Below the pieces are notes generated by a model, which saw only the letters and a list, made by a program, of their open reading frames with translations, was not told the origin of the DNA and made no database searches. DNA of 64,000 nt from positions 1-64,000 of the forward strand of contig NZ_PZZL01000010.1 in the NCBI RefSeq assembly GCF_003046185.1, in the 5' to 3' direction. This document shows positions 18,322 through 29,147 of this stretch, piece after piece. Source of the stretch: Phreatobacter oligotrophus (GTDB lineage: Bacteria; Pseudomonadota; Alphaproteobacteria; Rhizobiales; Phreatobacteraceae). A program made the position numbers and the translations under genes. Within the stretch, counting starts at the first letter, position 1. The number at the start of each line of letters is the position of its first letter.

Positions 18322-20001
18322 ATGAGCGCCGCGCTCGCCGTGAAGGACATGCCCGCCAACATCCATGACCTCGCCCGCGGCGCCGTCGTCGCGGTGGATG
18401 CGGTCCTCGCCGATGCGACGGCCGCCGTGCGCGCCATGGTCACCGAGAACGGCCGCATCTCCAATGCCGCCATCGAGCGCGAGCAGCGCGCCACCCATGG
18501 CCTCGCCTGGCTTGCCACCTACGTCGAGAGCGTGCGCCAGCTCGCCTCCTATGCCGAGCGCCTCGCCGCAGCCGGCACCTTCGGCGAGCTGGAGGACCTC
18601 ATCGTCCGCATCGGCCTTGGCGAGTACCTGAGCCAGATCCTCGGCGGCATCCCGATGAACCAGGGCGAGGTGGTGCGCCCGGTCGATGTGGGCCTCTCGG
18701 TCGCCGACGTCGCCCGCCGCTTTGCGGGCGCCGCCGACACGCTGATCGCCACCGGCAACACCGCAGCGAACCGCGCCCGCCTCGCCGTCCTGGTCCAGGA
18801 GCAGGAATCCTCCGGCCATTTCGGCGACCCGGCCCTCGACGAGACGCTGGTCGCCATCCGCGACGAGATGCGCAAGTTCTCGGTGGCCGAGGTGCTGCCC
18901 CATGCCCATGAGTGGCACCTGGAGAACGCCTATATCCCGCTCGAGGTCGTCGCCAAGCTCGCCGAACTCGGCGTGTTCGGCCTGACGCTGCCCGAGAGCT
19001 ATGGCGGCATGGGCCTCGGCAAGGAGAGCATGTGCGTCGTCTCCGAGGAGCTGTCGCGCGGCTATATCGGCGTCGGCTCGCTCGGCACCCGCTCGGAGAT
19101 CGCCTGCGAGCTGATCCTCGCCGGCGGCACCGAGGCGCAGAAGGACCACTGGCTGCCGAAGATCGCCTCGGGCGAGATCCTGCCGACCGCCGTCTTCACC
19201 GAGCCGAACACTGGCTCCGACCTCGCCTCGCTGAAGACCCGCGCCGTGCGCGAGGGCGATGTCTACAAGGTCTCCGGCAACAAGACCTGGATCACCCATC
19301 CGGTCCGCGCCGACGTGATGACGCTGCTGGTGCGCACCAACCCGGAGGAGCCCGGCTACAAGGGCCTTTCCATGTTCCTCGCCGAGAAGCCGCGCGGCAC
19401 CGACGAGAACCCCTTCCCGGCTGAGGGCATGTCCGGCGGCGAGATCGAGGTGCTCGGCTATCGCGGCATGAAGGAATACGAGATCTCCTTCGACGGCTTC
19501 GAGGTGAAGGCCGAGAACCTGCTCGGCGGCGTCGAGGGCCAGGGCTTCAAGCAGCTCATGCAGACCTTCGAGGCCGCGCGCATCCAGACGGCGGCCCGCG
19601 CCGTCGGCGTCGCGCAGGCGGCGATGGACCTGGCGCTGCGCTACGCGCAGGAGCGCATCCAGTTCGGCAAGCCGCTCATCGCCTTCCCGCGCGTCTCCGA
19701 CAAGATCGCGATGATGGCGGTGGAGGTGATGATCGCCCGCCAGCTCACCTATTTCTCGGCGCGGCAGAAGGACCTCGACCGGCGCTGCGACCTCGAGGCC
19801 GGCATGGCCAAGCTGCTCGGCGCCCGCATCGCCTGGGCGGCGGCGGACAATGCCCTGCAGATCCATGGCGGCAACGGCTTCGCACTGGAATATCCGGTGA
19901 GCCGCGTGCTCTGCGACGCGCGCATCCTCAACATCTTCGAGGGTGCGGCGGAGATCCAGGCGCAGGTGATCGCGCGCCGCCTGCTGGATGGGGCGAACTG
20001 A
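18322..20001 (+). CDS. mcd: (2S)-methylsuccinyl-CoA dehydrogenase
   Basis: A 559-residue acyl-CoA dehydrogenase-family protein with an N-terminal extension of about 150 residues, the hallmark of Mcd, which oxidises methylsuccinyl-CoA to mesaconyl-CoA in the ethylmalonyl-CoA pathway. Seen: GGIPMNQGEVVRPVDVGL (about 108-125) in the extension, then the dehydrogenase core with LPESYGGMGLGKESM, FTEPNTGSDLASLKTRA (FAD/substrate binding), and IFEGAAEIQ near the end, whose first Glu aligns with the catalytic base of medium-chain enzymes. The open frame upstream is a shadow; ATG 18322 has AGGAAG before it. Other pathway enzymes (ccr, ecm) are not in the window, but a malyl-CoA-type enzyme is at 60018. 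Confidence 0.88.
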   Translation: MSAALAVKDMPANIHDLARGAVVAVDAVLADATAAVRAMVTENGRISNAAIEREQRATHGLAWLATYVESVRQLASYAERLAAAGTFGELEDLIVRIGLGEYLSQILGGIPMNQGEVVRPVDVGLSVADVARRFAGAADTLIATGNTAANRARLAVLVQEQESSGHFGDPALDETLVAIRDEMRKFSVAEVLPHAHEWHLENAYIPLEVVAKLAELGVFGLTLPESYGGMGLGKESMCVVSEELSRGYIGVGSLGTRSEIACELILAGGTEAQKDHWLPKIASGEILPTAVFTEPNTGSDLASLKTRAVREGDVYKVSGNKTWITHPVRADVMTLLVRTNPEEPGYKGLSMFLAEKPRGTDENPFPAEGMSGGEIEVLGYRGMKEYEISFDGFEVKAENLLGGVEGQGFKQLMQTFEAARIQTAARAVGVAQAAMDLALRYAQERIQFGKPLIAFPRVSDKIAMMAVEVMIARQLTYFSARQKDLDRRCDLEAGMAKLLGARIAWAAADNALQIHGGNGFALEYPVSRVLCDARILNIFEGAAEIQAQVIARRLLDGAN

Positions 20002-20160
20002 GGCTGCGAGCCGGCGGCCGGGTCAGCCCGGCCGTCATGAGCTGCTGCCGGGTGGCGCCCTGCCACCCCTGGATCCCCTTCCCCTCGCTTCGCTCGGCCG
20101 GGGATGACGGGTGGGCGTGTCTGGAGGATGGTTGGCCGGTCCTGAAGGGCACAGCCCTCT

Positions 20161-20254
20161 CCGTCATGGCCGGGCTTGTCCCGGCCATCCACGACTTGAC
20201 CACCGCCCTCCGAGAATTCGTGGATGCCCGGGACAAGCCCGGGCATGACGGGCG
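20161..20254. repeat. Family A inverted intergenic repeat, paired copies
   Basis: ccgtcatggccgggcttgtc with the following ccggccatccacgactt faces cgtggatgcccgggacaagc with the following ccgggcatgacggg. The pair sits between the tails of mcd and the acyl-CoA ligase gene. The gap 20002-20378 also carries GC-rich fragments gatccccttcccctcgcttc and its inverse near 20327-20345; no gene is visible. Confidence 0.85.
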
Positions 20255-20378
20255 GAGGTTCTTGCTCTCCATGGGGATATGAACTCTTGTCTCCCCCGGT
20301 TCACCGCCCGTCACCCCCGGCCGAGCGGAGCGAGGGGAAGGGGGTCCAGGAGCCAAGGCTCTACCCGCCAGTCAGCCG

Positions 20379-22249
20379 TCAAGCCCCCGCGTAGAGCCGC
20401 TTGATGGCGTCGGCGTATTTCGCCTCGATGGCCTTGCGGCGCACCTTCATCGTGGCGGTGACCTCGCCGTCGTCGTGGTCGAGTTCCTTGTCGAGGATCT
20501 CGAAGCGGCGGATGTTGGCGACCTGGGCGAGCGTCTCGTTCGCCTTGTCCACCGCGTCCTGCACCAGCGCCACGACCTGCGGAGCCTGCGACAGGTTCTT
20601 GTAGTTGGTGAAGGCGATGCCCTTCATCTCCGCCCACTTGCCGACCGTGTCCATGTCGATCTGGATGAGGGCGGCGACATATTTCTGGCGGTCGCCGAAG
20701 ACGATGCACTCCTTGATGAAGGGGCTCATCTTCACGGCATGCTCGATCTCGGTCGGCGACAGGTTCTTGCCGCCGGCGGTGATCATGATGTCCTTCTTGC
20801 GGTCGACGATCTTGAAGTGGGGACCGTTCATCTCCGCGACGTCGCCGGTATGCAGCCAGCCGTCGATGATGGACTGCCGGGTGGCCTCCTCGTTCTTGTA
20901 GTAGCCCTCGAAGATGGCCGCGCCCTTGGCGATGATCTCGCCATCCTCGGCGAGGCGGACCTGGGTGCCCGTCATGGGCTGGCCGACCGTGCCGACCACC
21001 ACGTCCTCGACCCTCTGGCCAAGGATGCCGCCGGAGGTCTCGGTCATGCCGTAGATCTCGACCAGCGGCACGCCGATGGTGCGGAAGAAGCGGATGACCT
21101 CAGGCGAGATCGGCGCGGCGCCGGTGAAGGCGATGCGGCAGCGGGTGAGGCCGATGGCGTTTTTCAGCGCGCGGAACACCGTCACATAGGCGAAGGCATA
21201 TTTGGCGCGCTCGGCGAGCGACCATTGCGAACGCGGCTTGTCGGCAAAGGGCGAGCAGAGGTCGAAGGCCGTCTTGTAGAGCCACTTCTGGGCAGGCCGG
21301 GCCTCGTACATCTTCACCCGGATGCCGGAATGCATCTTCTCCCAGATGCGCGGCACGCCGAGGAAGCTCGTCGGGGCCACCTCGCGCAGGTCCTCCTGCA
21401 CGGTGCGCAGGCTCTCGCCGAAATTGACCTGGCTGCCGGTGTAGAGCGGGCCGAAGATCGTCGTCGCCTGCTCGGCGACGTGGCACAGCGGCAGGTAGGA
21501 GAGCGTCGACCAGCCGGCGCCGATGCCATAGCGCTCGACCAGCCCGCTGGCACCGGCGCGGATGTTGCGGAAGGAGAGCATGGCCCCCTTCGGCTTGCCG
21601 GTTGATCCAGAGGTATAGATGAGCAGAGCAATGTCGGAGAGGCTGTGGTCGCGCATCAGCGTCTCGACGACGCCGGGCTCCTTCTCATAGGCCGCGCGGC
21701 CCAGCGCCTCGACCTCGTCGAAGGTCATGACGAGCCCGGGCTCGTAGCCCGCAAGGCCGCGGTTTTCCAGCGCGATGATCCTCTTGACCTTCGGCAGGTC
21801 GGCGCGGGCCTCCACCACCTTGTCGATCTGCTCCTGGTCCTCGCAGACGACGATGGTGCAGTCCGCGTGGTCGAGGACGTAGGCGACCTCGTTGGACGGG
21901 CTCGTCGGATAGACGCCGACCGTCACCGCGCCGAGGACGCCGGCGCCCATCTGCGACAGCACCCACTCGATGCGGTTCTCGGAGATGACGCCGACATGGC
22001 CGCCGCGCGTCAGGCCGAGCTCGCGGAACCCGAGCGCCAGGTGGCAGGAGCGCAGCCAGTATTCGGCAAAGGTGGTGGGCTGCCAGATGCCGAAGCGCTT
22101 CTGGCGGATGGCGATGTCGTTGCCCCGCTCGGTCGCATGCTTCTTCAGCATCTCGACGACGGAGAGAGGCGGCAGGGCGGCGGCCGGATCGGCCGCGGCC
22201 GCCGGGCCGGCGCTCTCGCGCGCCATGTCGAGCTTGAGGACGGTCGTGG

Positions 22250-22253
<4 letters not shown>
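20379..22253 (-). CDS. Long-chain fatty-acid--CoA ligase-like AMP-forming synthetase
   Basis: A 624-residue ANL-family enzyme that activates a carboxylic acid to its CoA thioester through an acyl-AMP. Seen: the P-loop YTSGSTGKPKGAML (213-226), IEIYGMTETSGG-like VEIYGMTETSGG, the hinge VDRKKDIMITAGGKNLSP and the C-terminal lysine region. It resembles FadD15-type long-chain ligases. Its ATG overlaps the livF stop (ATGA), making it the last gene of the Liv-type ABC operon, so the transporter probably brings in the acid that this enzyme activates. The true substrate, fatty or aromatic acid, is not clear from sequence. Confidence 0.9.
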
Positions 22254-23050
<797 letters not shown>

Positions 23051-23112
23051 GGCTCTCTCTGGCATTGCGGGATGGGGCCGGGCGGCGACGGCGCCGCCGC
23101 CCGGGATGTGGC

Positions 23113-24294
23113 TCAGGCGCTGGCCGAGATGGTGATCCAGTCGGAGGCCGGCTTCAGCACCTTGTCGGCGGCCGAGTACTGGTAGACGCGGCCGTGCGGG
23201 AAGGAGTTGTTGACCATCGAGATCGGCACGCCGAAGACGCCGCCGGTGTCGTAGTTCTTCAGCCCGCGGGCATGCTTCATCATGTTGACCGCGTTCAGCT
23301 CCTCGTTGGCGGCGAGCGTCCGCCGGAGCACCTCGACCGCCAGCATGGCGTTGGTCCAGCCCTGGTAATAGGCGTGGGTCCGGGTCTTGCCGACATTGGC
23401 GGCGCGGATGGCCTCGACCTGGGCGCCCTGGGCATTGGCGTCGAAGTTGTAGCAGGAGACGCCCATGTAGCCGTCGGCGGCAGCACCGGCGCGGTTCATC
23501 AGCACCGTGTCGGTGGAGTAGAAGGTGCCCATGAAGCGCGAGGTCATGCCGGCCTGGCGGGCCTGGGCCATGAACTCCGGAATCGGCTGCAGCACGTAGC
23601 CGTGGAAGATGACGTAGTCGGGATTGCGACGACGGATCTTCAGCACGTCGCCGGAGACGTCGACCGAACCCGGCTGGGTGACGATCTTCTCGACGACGTT
23701 GAGCTCGAGGCGCCTGGCCTCGGCCTCGCCGGCGGCGATCGGGTCACGGCCGAACTCGGTGTCCGAGTACACGAAGACCACCGAGGCGCCCCTCTTCTGG
23801 CTGGCGATGTAGCGCAGCAGGACACGGAACTGGTCGGAGTAGTTCGGGCCGGGAATCCACTGGTTCGGGAAGGCCTGGGGATTGTCGATCTCCGAGGCGA
23901 AGGAGGCGCCGGCCATGACGGTCGACCCGCGGCGGTTCAGCTCGGGATTGATGGCCTTCTGGAAGCCGGTGGAGTCGCCGAAGAAGACCGGCGTCTGATG
24001 CTGCGAGGTGATGCGGGTGAAGATGGCGACGGCGTTGTCGACGCGGTAGCCCGAATCCTCGTTGACGTAGCGGATGCGGCGGCCGCCGACGCCGCCGTTG
24101 CGGTTGACGAATTCGAAGTGGTCGCGGCCACCCTCGAAGCCCTCGACGCCGGCGAAGGCGAAGACGCCGGACATCGGGTTGGCGGCGCCGATGACGAGCT
24201 CGGGGGCCTGGGCGAAGGCGCGGCCGGAAGCGGTCGAGACGAGCGCGGCGCCGAGGCCGAGCTGGCTGAATGCACGGCGGGACAGACGGGTCAT
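23113..24294 (-). CDS. ABC transporter substrate-binding protein, Liv-type
   Basis: A 393-residue type I periplasmic binding protein (Peripla_BP_6). The N-terminus MTRLSRRAFSQLGLGAALV has a twin-arginine-like motif and a cleavable signal ending GRAFA. The mature protein has VIGAANPMSGVFAFAG, VVFVYSDTEFGRDP and the C-terminal YQYSAADKVLKPAS. It lies between the permease and livF genes, so it supplies the ligand for this transporter. The binding-site residues do not let me name the ligand. AGGAG precedes the ATG. Confidence 0.9.
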   Translation of the reverse strand: MTRLSRRAFSQLGLGAALVSTASGRAFAQAPELVIGAANPMSGVFAFAGVEGFEGGRDHFEFVNRNGGVGGRRIRYVNEDSGYRVDNAVAIFTRITSQHQTPVFFGDSTGFQKAINPELNRRGSTVMAGASFASEIDNPQAFPNQWIPGPNYSDQFRVLLRYIASQKRGASVVFVYSDTEFGRDPIAAGEAEARRLELNVVEKIVTQPGSVDVSGDVLKIRRRNPDYVIFHGYVLQPIPEFMAQARQAGMTSRFMGTFYSTDTVLMNRAGAAADGYMGVSCYNFDANAQGAQVEAIRAANVGKTRTHAYYQGWTNAMLAVEVLRRTLAANEELNAVNMMKHARGLKNYDTGGVFGVPISMVNNSFPHGRVYQYSAADKVLKPASDWITISASA

Positions 24295-24349
24295 GGGTGT
24301 CTCCTCTGGGGTTGTCGTCCGCCTTGGCGGCGGTTCTTGTGGGTTGGGT

Positions 24350-25393
24350 TCACGTCCTGAACGGCCACAGGGCGAAGTAGCGGCGCGTCCTGCGCCACAT
24401 CTCCGCGAGCCCCATGGGTTCGAAGATGAGGAAGCCGATGATGAGCAGGCCGAAGATGATGGCGCGGACGGGCGCGAGATAGATCGGCGCGTCCGGGAAC
24501 CAGGGCACGACCGCGGTGGCGGCGAGCTTCAGGAACTCGGGGATCAGCGTCATGAAGACGGCACCGAAGATGCCGCCGATGATGGTGCCGGCCCCGCCGA
24601 CGATGACGGCGGCGAGGAAGAAGATGGAGGCCAGCGCCGGGAAGCTCTCCGGCGTCACGACGCGGAAGAGATAGGCCCAAAGGCCCCCCGCGACGCCGGC
24701 ATAGAAGGACGAGATGGCGAAGCTCGTCAGCTTGTACTTGAGCAGCGAGATGCCGATGATTTCCGCGGAGATGTCGCGGTCGCGGATGGCGATGAAGGCG
24801 CGGCCGACGCGGGTGCGGAAGAGGTTCTTCGCCGCCAGCACCATGATCACGGTGATGGGCATGACCAGCCAGTAGAGGCGGTCGGGCGTGGCGAGCTCGA
24901 TGCCGGCAATGGTGGCGGTCGGCACGTTGAGGCCGCGCAGGCCGCCGGTCACCGGCGTCCAGTTGAGGAAGATGAAGCCGAGGATGACGGAGGCCGCCAG
25001 CGTCGCGATAGCGAGGTAGAGGCCCTTGATGCGCAGCGACGGCAGGCCGACGAGATAGCCGATGAAGGCGGCCACCGCCCCGGCGAGGACGAGGTTCAAG
25101 AGGACCGGCGTGTCGAAGCGGCCGTCGAAGAAGGCGACGGTATAGGCACCCACCGCCATGAAGGCGGCGTGGCCGAGGCTCACCTGACCGGTATAGCCGG
25201 TGAGGATGTTCAGGCCGGTGGTGGAGATGATGTTGATCATCACCAGTACGGCGAGGAACATCCAGTAGTTCGAGCCGTGCAGGGGAAAGAGGACGAGGGC
25301 GGCGAGCAGCAGGCCGAACCAGACCTTCTGGGTGTCGGTCTTGAACAGGCCCTGGTCGGCGGCGTAGCTCTCCTTGGCGGTGGCGACGCGCAT
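24350..25393 (-). CDS. livM: Branched-chain-type ABC transporter permease LivM
   Basis: A 347-residue inner-membrane permease. Seen: GLNILTGYTGQVSLGHAAFMAVGAY, the core LivM signature, split over about residues 63-87, VGRAFIAIRDRDISAEIIGI with the EAA-like coupling loop, and a C-terminal helix pair before FEPMGLAEMWRR. It starts 2 bases after the livH stop. About ten membrane helices. Confidence 0.93.
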   Translation of the reverse strand: MRVATAKESYAADQGLFKTDTQKVWFGLLLAALVLFPLHGSNYWMFLAVLVMINIISTTGLNILTGYTGQVSLGHAAFMAVGAYTVAFFDGRFDTPVLLNLVLAGAVAAFIGYLVGLPSLRIKGLYLAIATLAASVILGFIFLNWTPVTGGLRGLNVPTATIAGIELATPDRLYWLVMPITVIMVLAAKNLFRTRVGRAFIAIRDRDISAEIIGISLLKYKLTSFAISSFYAGVAGGLWAYLFRVVTPESFPALASIFFLAAVIVGGAGTIIGGIFGAVFMTLIPEFLKLAATAVVPWFPDAPIYLAPVRAIIFGLLIIGFLIFEPMGLAEMWRRTRRYFALWPFRT

Positions 25394-25395
25394 GA

Positions 25396-26280
25396 TCAGA
25401 GTCTCTCAATTTCGTGCGTGCCGAACAGGCCGTAGGGCCTGACGACCAGCACGATGAGCAGGATGGAGAAGGTGGCGAGCAGCTTGAACTCGCCGCCGAG
25501 GAAGCGGCCGACCATGGCCTCGAGCCAGCCGATGAAGAGGCCGGCGATGAGCGCGCCGAGGATCGAGTCGAGCCCGCCGACGATCACCACGACGAAGACC
25601 GAGAGGCCGAAGAGGCCCATGGCCGAGGAGATGCCGCCGACCGAGCCGACGAGGATGCCGGCGAGCGCCGCGACGGTGGCGGCGAGCATCCAGGAGAAGG
25701 AGAAGACGCCGGGAACGTCGATGCCGACCGACGAGGCCGCGGCGCGGTCGGTTGCCGTGGCACGCAGCGCGATGCCGCCGCGCCAGAAGGCGAAGACGGT
25801 GATCAGCACCGCCATCACGGCCGAGGCGATCAGGAAGGAATAGGCGGTCTTCGAGGGGATGAAGGCGTCGCCGAGCAGCACCGGCTGCTGCGGCAGGAAC
25901 TCGGGGAGGCGGCGCGGCTCGGCCGACCAGACGAGCTCGACGACGCCGATCAGCACCGAGGTCAGGCCGATCGTCACCATGAAGACGGAGACCGGATTGT
26001 CCTTGAGCAGCGGGCGGATCATCGTCCGCTCGATGACGCCGCCGATCAGCGCGGCGACGACCAGCGTCGCCGGCACCGAGGCCCAGATGGGCAGCGCCAG
26101 GCCCGCCGAGAAACCGTAGAAGACGAAGGCGCCGATCATCAGCATCTCGCCGATGGCGAGATTGATGACCTTGGTGGCCTTGTAGATGATGACGAAGGCG
26201 ACGCCGGTCAGCGCCATGAGCGAGCCGGTGCCGAGGCCGGCCAGACTCGTCTCGACGATGTCGATGAATTCGATCGCCAT
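25396..26280 (-). CDS. livH: Branched-chain-type ABC transporter permease LivH
   Basis: A 294-residue permease, partner of LivM. Seen: GLGTGSLMALTGVAFVIIYK near the N-terminus, VINLAIGEMLMIGAFVFY, and the coupling loop GIALRATATDRAAASSVGID. The reading frame remains open to 26490, but ATG 26280 matches family length and overlaps the livG stop by one base (TGATG), so the shorter form is preferred. Second gene of the operon. Confidence 0.93.
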   Translation of the reverse strand: MAIEFIDIVETSLAGLGTGSLMALTGVAFVIIYKATKVINLAIGEMLMIGAFVFYGFSAGLALPIWASVPATLVVAALIGGVIERTMIRPLLKDNPVSVFMVTIGLTSVLIGVVELVWSAEPRRLPEFLPQQPVLLGDAFIPSKTAYSFLIASAVMAVLITVFAFWRGGIALRATATDRAAASSVGIDVPGVFSFSWMLAATVAALAGILVGSVGGISSAMGLFGLSVFVVVIVGGLDSILGALIAGLFIGWLEAMVGRFLGGEFKLLATFSILLIVLVVRPYGLFGTHEIERL

Positions 26281-27137
26281 CACGCAACCTCGCTGACGGC
26301 GGCAGGATCGGTGCCCTTGCGCGGGTCGCCGGAGCCGCCGAGATAGGCCTTGATCACGTCGGGGTTCGCGCGCACCTCGGCCGGCGTGCCGGCAGCGATG
26401 CGGCGGCCGAAGTTCAGCACGCAGACATGGTCGGAAATGTCCATGACCATGCCCATGTCGTGCTCGACGAGGAGGACGGTGACGCCCCACTCGTCGCGCA
26501 CGTCGAGGATGGCGCGGGCCATGTCCTCGGTCTCCTCACGGTTCATGCCGGCCACCGGCTCGTCGAGCATGAGGATGCGCGGCCGCATGGCGAGGGCGCG
26601 GGCGAGCTCGACCTTCTTCTGCAGGCCGTAGGGCAGGATCGCCACGGGCACGTTGCGGATGTGGTCGAGTTCGAGGAAATCGATGACGTCGCGCTCGATC
26701 TCGGCGCGCAGCTCCATCTCCTCGCGCTTGGCCTTGCCCCAGTAGAGGAAGGCGTCGAACACGCCGGTGGTCAGGTGCGCGTGGCGACCGAGCTTGATGT
26801 TGTCGAGCACGGTCATGCCGCGGAAGAGCGCGATGTTCTGGAAGGTGCGGGCAAGGCCGAGCTTGGCGCGGTCGCGGGCGGGGACGTTGGTGATGTCCTG
26901 CCCGTCGAGCAGCACGCGGCCGGTCTTCGGCTTGTAGAAGCCGGAAATGGCGTTGAAGGCGGAGGTCTTGCCGGCGCCGTTCGGGCCGATCAGGGCGGTG
27001 ATGGAGCCCGGCTCGACGTGAAGCTCGATGCCGTCGAGCGCCTTCACGCCGCCGAACTGCAACGACAGATCCTCGACGTCGAGACGAGCGGCTGGCGGCC
27101 GAACAGGCGCGGCCGGATGCAATGGCGACACCGCCAT
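26280..27137 (-). CDS. livG: Branched-chain-type ABC transporter ATP-binding protein LivG
   Basis: A 285-residue ABC ATPase of the LivG group. Seen: LQFGGVKALDGIELHV, Walker A GPNGAGKTSAFNAISGFY, the Q-loop ARTFQNIALFRGMTV, signature-like LPYGLQKKVELARAL (the usual LSGG is YGLQ, common in this subgroup), Walker B ILMLDEPVAGMN and switch VEHDMGMVMDISD. First gene of the operon livG-livH-livM-livJ-type-livF-ligase. ATG 27137 follows GGAGGAG directly, a very short spacing; other in-frame starts lie further upstream to 27227. Confidence 0.92.
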   Translation of the reverse strand: MAVSPLHPAAPVRPPAARLDVEDLSLQFGGVKALDGIELHVEPGSITALIGPNGAGKTSAFNAISGFYKPKTGRVLLDGQDITNVPARDRAKLGLARTFQNIALFRGMTVLDNIKLGRHAHLTTGVFDAFLYWGKAKREEMELRAEIERDVIDFLELDHIRNVPVAILPYGLQKKVELARALAMRPRILMLDEPVAGMNREETEDMARAILDVRDEWGVTVLLVEHDMGMVMDISDHVCVLNFGRRIAAGTPAEVRANPDVIKAYLGGSGDPRKGTDPAAVSEVA

Positions 27138-27193
27138 CTCCTCCCTGGAAGGCGTCCCCGCGGCTTGATGCCGTCTTCGGTCGCCGATGCGTT

Positions 27194-27223
27194 CCCGCAC
27201 GGCCGATCGCCGGTCCGTGCGGG
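27194..27223. promoter_or_regulatory. Hairpin in the divergent liv/TRAP control region
   Basis: Perfect 9-bp arms cccgcacgg (27194-27202) and ccgtgcggg (27215-27223) with a 12-base loop that is itself partly palindromic (cgatcg). It lies 57 bases before the livG start, within the 379-base gap 27138-27516 between two divergent transport operons. It could be an operator or a 5'-UTR element. I see no other feature in the gap besides the dctP ribosome-binding site. Confidence 0.4.
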
Positions 27224-27516
27224 GCAAAACCTACCCGAGGGTATGGCGAGGTCAATTCAAATCCGTACGGAAAGTGCCGGATTCTGCCCTTTGGAGGATG
27301 GCGTGTGGTCGCACCCCCTGGCGAAAGCCAGCAAAACTCAGCCATTCGACACAGGGGGCGCGGCGCGCCGCGGTCCCCCTCGCCATCCCTAGCGGCGGAC
27401 AGCCATCCGATGGCGGAACTTGCCAGCGCAGGCACCATCGGCCCATGATCGCACCAGACCGGGCCGGAAGAGCCCGGACAAGGGCCACGAAACGCTGTTC
27501 AGGGAAGGAGGCGCTC

Positions 27517-28572
27517 ATGTCGGAGCGCAAGTCGCATATCGTTCTGTCGCGCCGCATCGCGGTTGCAGGTCTCGGCGCCGCGGTCATGGCGCCCTGGGTC
27601 TCGAAGGCCCAGACGCTGAAGAGCGAGTACAAGCTCTCGGTCGTCGGCAACCGCCCCATCGCCCTGTCGGAGGGCGCGTTCCAGTGGGCCGAGATGGTGA
27701 CGCAGCGCACCAACGGCCGCATCAACGTCAAGGTCTATCCAGGCTCGCAGCTCGTCGGCGGCGACCAGACCCGCGAGCTCGTGGCCATGCGCCAGGGCGT
27801 CATCGACTTCACGGTCTCCTCGACCATCAACATCTCGCCGCAGGTGCGCGAGATGAACCTGTTCTCGCTGCCCTTCCTGATGCCGAACCACCGGGCCTTC
27901 GACGCCATCGTCAATGGCGAGGTCGGCCAGACGCTGTTCAAGGTGATGGAGACGCGCGACGTGGTGCCGCTCGCCTGGGGCGAGAACGGCTTCCGCGAGC
28001 TGTCCAACTCCAAGCGGCCGATCCAGAAGCCGGAGGACCTGCGCGGCCTGAAGATCCGCTTCGCCGCCGGCGCCATCTTCGCCGACATCTATAACGGCCT
28101 CGGCGCCAACCCGGTGCAGATGTCCTTCGCCGACCTTCAGCCGGCGCTGTCGACGGGGGCCGTCGACGGGCAGGAGAACCCGGTCAACCTGTTCCTCGGG
28201 CTGAAGATGGATGCGCTGGCCCAGAAGCACATGACGATCTGGAACTACTGCGTCGATGCCGGGCTATTCCATGTGGCGAAGCCCGTCTGGGACACGTTCT
28301 CGGCGGCCGACAAGGAGATCGTCCGTGAGAGCGCCCGCGACGCGGCGAAGGTGCAGATCGCCGCGACCCGCAAGGGCCTCGGCGTGCTCGACCCGAACGA
28401 CAAGTCCTCGCTCGAGGAACTGACGAAGCGCGGCGTCGCCACCGTGTCGCTGACGACGGAGGAGAAGCGCGCCTTCGCCCGCGTCACCCGCCCGGTCTTC
28501 GACAAGTGGGCGGCGCAGGTCGGCGCCGACCTCGTCAGGAAGGCGGAAGCCGCGGCCAACGCCGCGAGCTGA
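27517..28572 (+). CDS. dctP: TRAP transporter substrate-binding protein DctP
   Basis: A 351-residue periplasmic binding protein of the DctP family, with an N-terminal twin-arginine-like LSRRIAVAGLGAAVMAP signal. Seen: PIALSEGAFQWAEMVTQRTN, VYPGSQLVGGDQTRELVAMRQ, and DLRGLKIRF, whose Arg pairs with the substrate carboxylate in this family, followed by DGQENPVN. AAGGAG lies 6 bases before ATG 27517. It heads a dctPQM set followed by scoAB, so the ligand may be a 3-oxo or hydroxy acid; that is inferred from context only. Confidence 0.93.
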   Translation: MSERKSHIVLSRRIAVAGLGAAVMAPWVSKAQTLKSEYKLSVVGNRPIALSEGAFQWAEMVTQRTNGRINVKVYPGSQLVGGDQTRELVAMRQGVIDFTVSSTINISPQVREMNLFSLPFLMPNHRAFDAIVNGEVGQTLFKVMETRDVVPLAWGENGFRELSNSKRPIQKPEDLRGLKIRFAAGAIFADIYNGLGANPVQMSFADLQPALSTGAVDGQENPVNLFLGLKMDALAQKHMTIWNYCVDAGLFHVAKPVWDTFSAADKEIVRESARDAAKVQIAATRKGLGVLDPNDKSSLEELTKRGVATVSLTTEEKRAFARVTRPVFDKWAAQVGADLVRKAEAAANAAS

Positions 28573-28637
28573 TCGCCGTTCGATCCCGGGCGCGGCCGGC
28601 CTGCGCCGGCTGCGCCCCTCTTGCGAAGGCCTCTCCC

Positions 28638-29147
28638 TTGTCCGTCGAACTCGATCCCACGGCCAGCCAGCCGATCCCGAAGCCGCGCGTCCCGCTCAAG
28701 ATCGAGGAAATGCTGATTGCCGCAGCCATGGCGGCGATGGCCCTCATCACCTTCGGCAATGTGGTGGTGCGCTATCTCACCAATGTCTCCTTCGCCTTCA
28801 CGGAGGAATATTCGGTGGTGCTGATGGTGGTCGTCACCATGGTCGGCTCGTCGCTGGCCGTGGCGGCGGGACGCCACATCCGGATCGGCGTGGCGATCGA
28901 TGCCATGACCCCGGCCTTGCGGCGACGGTTCGAGATGATCGCCATGGTGGCGGTCATCATCTGCTTCGGCATCCTGCTCGTCCATGGCGGCCGCCTGGCC
29001 TGGGACGAGTACCGTTTCGAGGTGCTCTCCCCCGGCCTCGGCAATCCCCAGTGGATCTATACGGGGATCATGCCGCTGCTCTCCATCGCCGTCATTGCGC
29101 GCGCCGTCGGCCGCTTCATCCGCCTTGCCCGGGGAGAAGACGCATGA
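28638..29147 (+). CDS. dctQ: TRAP transporter small membrane subunit DctQ
   Basis: A protein of about 169 residues with four membrane helices, the DctQ subunit that supports the large permease. Seen: EEMLIAAAMAAMALITFGNV, VSFAFTEEYSVVLMVVVTMV with the conserved ExS-type motif, and AAGRHIRIGVAIDAM. No ATG lies in the right place: I chose TTG 28638 (AAGG upstream); the first ATG, at 28710, would cut into the N-terminal helix region. Its stop overlaps the dctM start (ATGA at 29144). Confidence 0.88.
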   Translation: MSVELDPTASQPIPKPRVPLKIEEMLIAAAMAAMALITFGNVVVRYLTNVSFAFTEEYSVVLMVVVTMVGSSLAVAAGRHIRIGVAIDAMTPALRRRFEMIAMVAVIICFGILLVHGGRLAWDEYRFEVLSPGLGNPQWIYTGIMPLLSIAVIARAVGRFIRLARGEDA

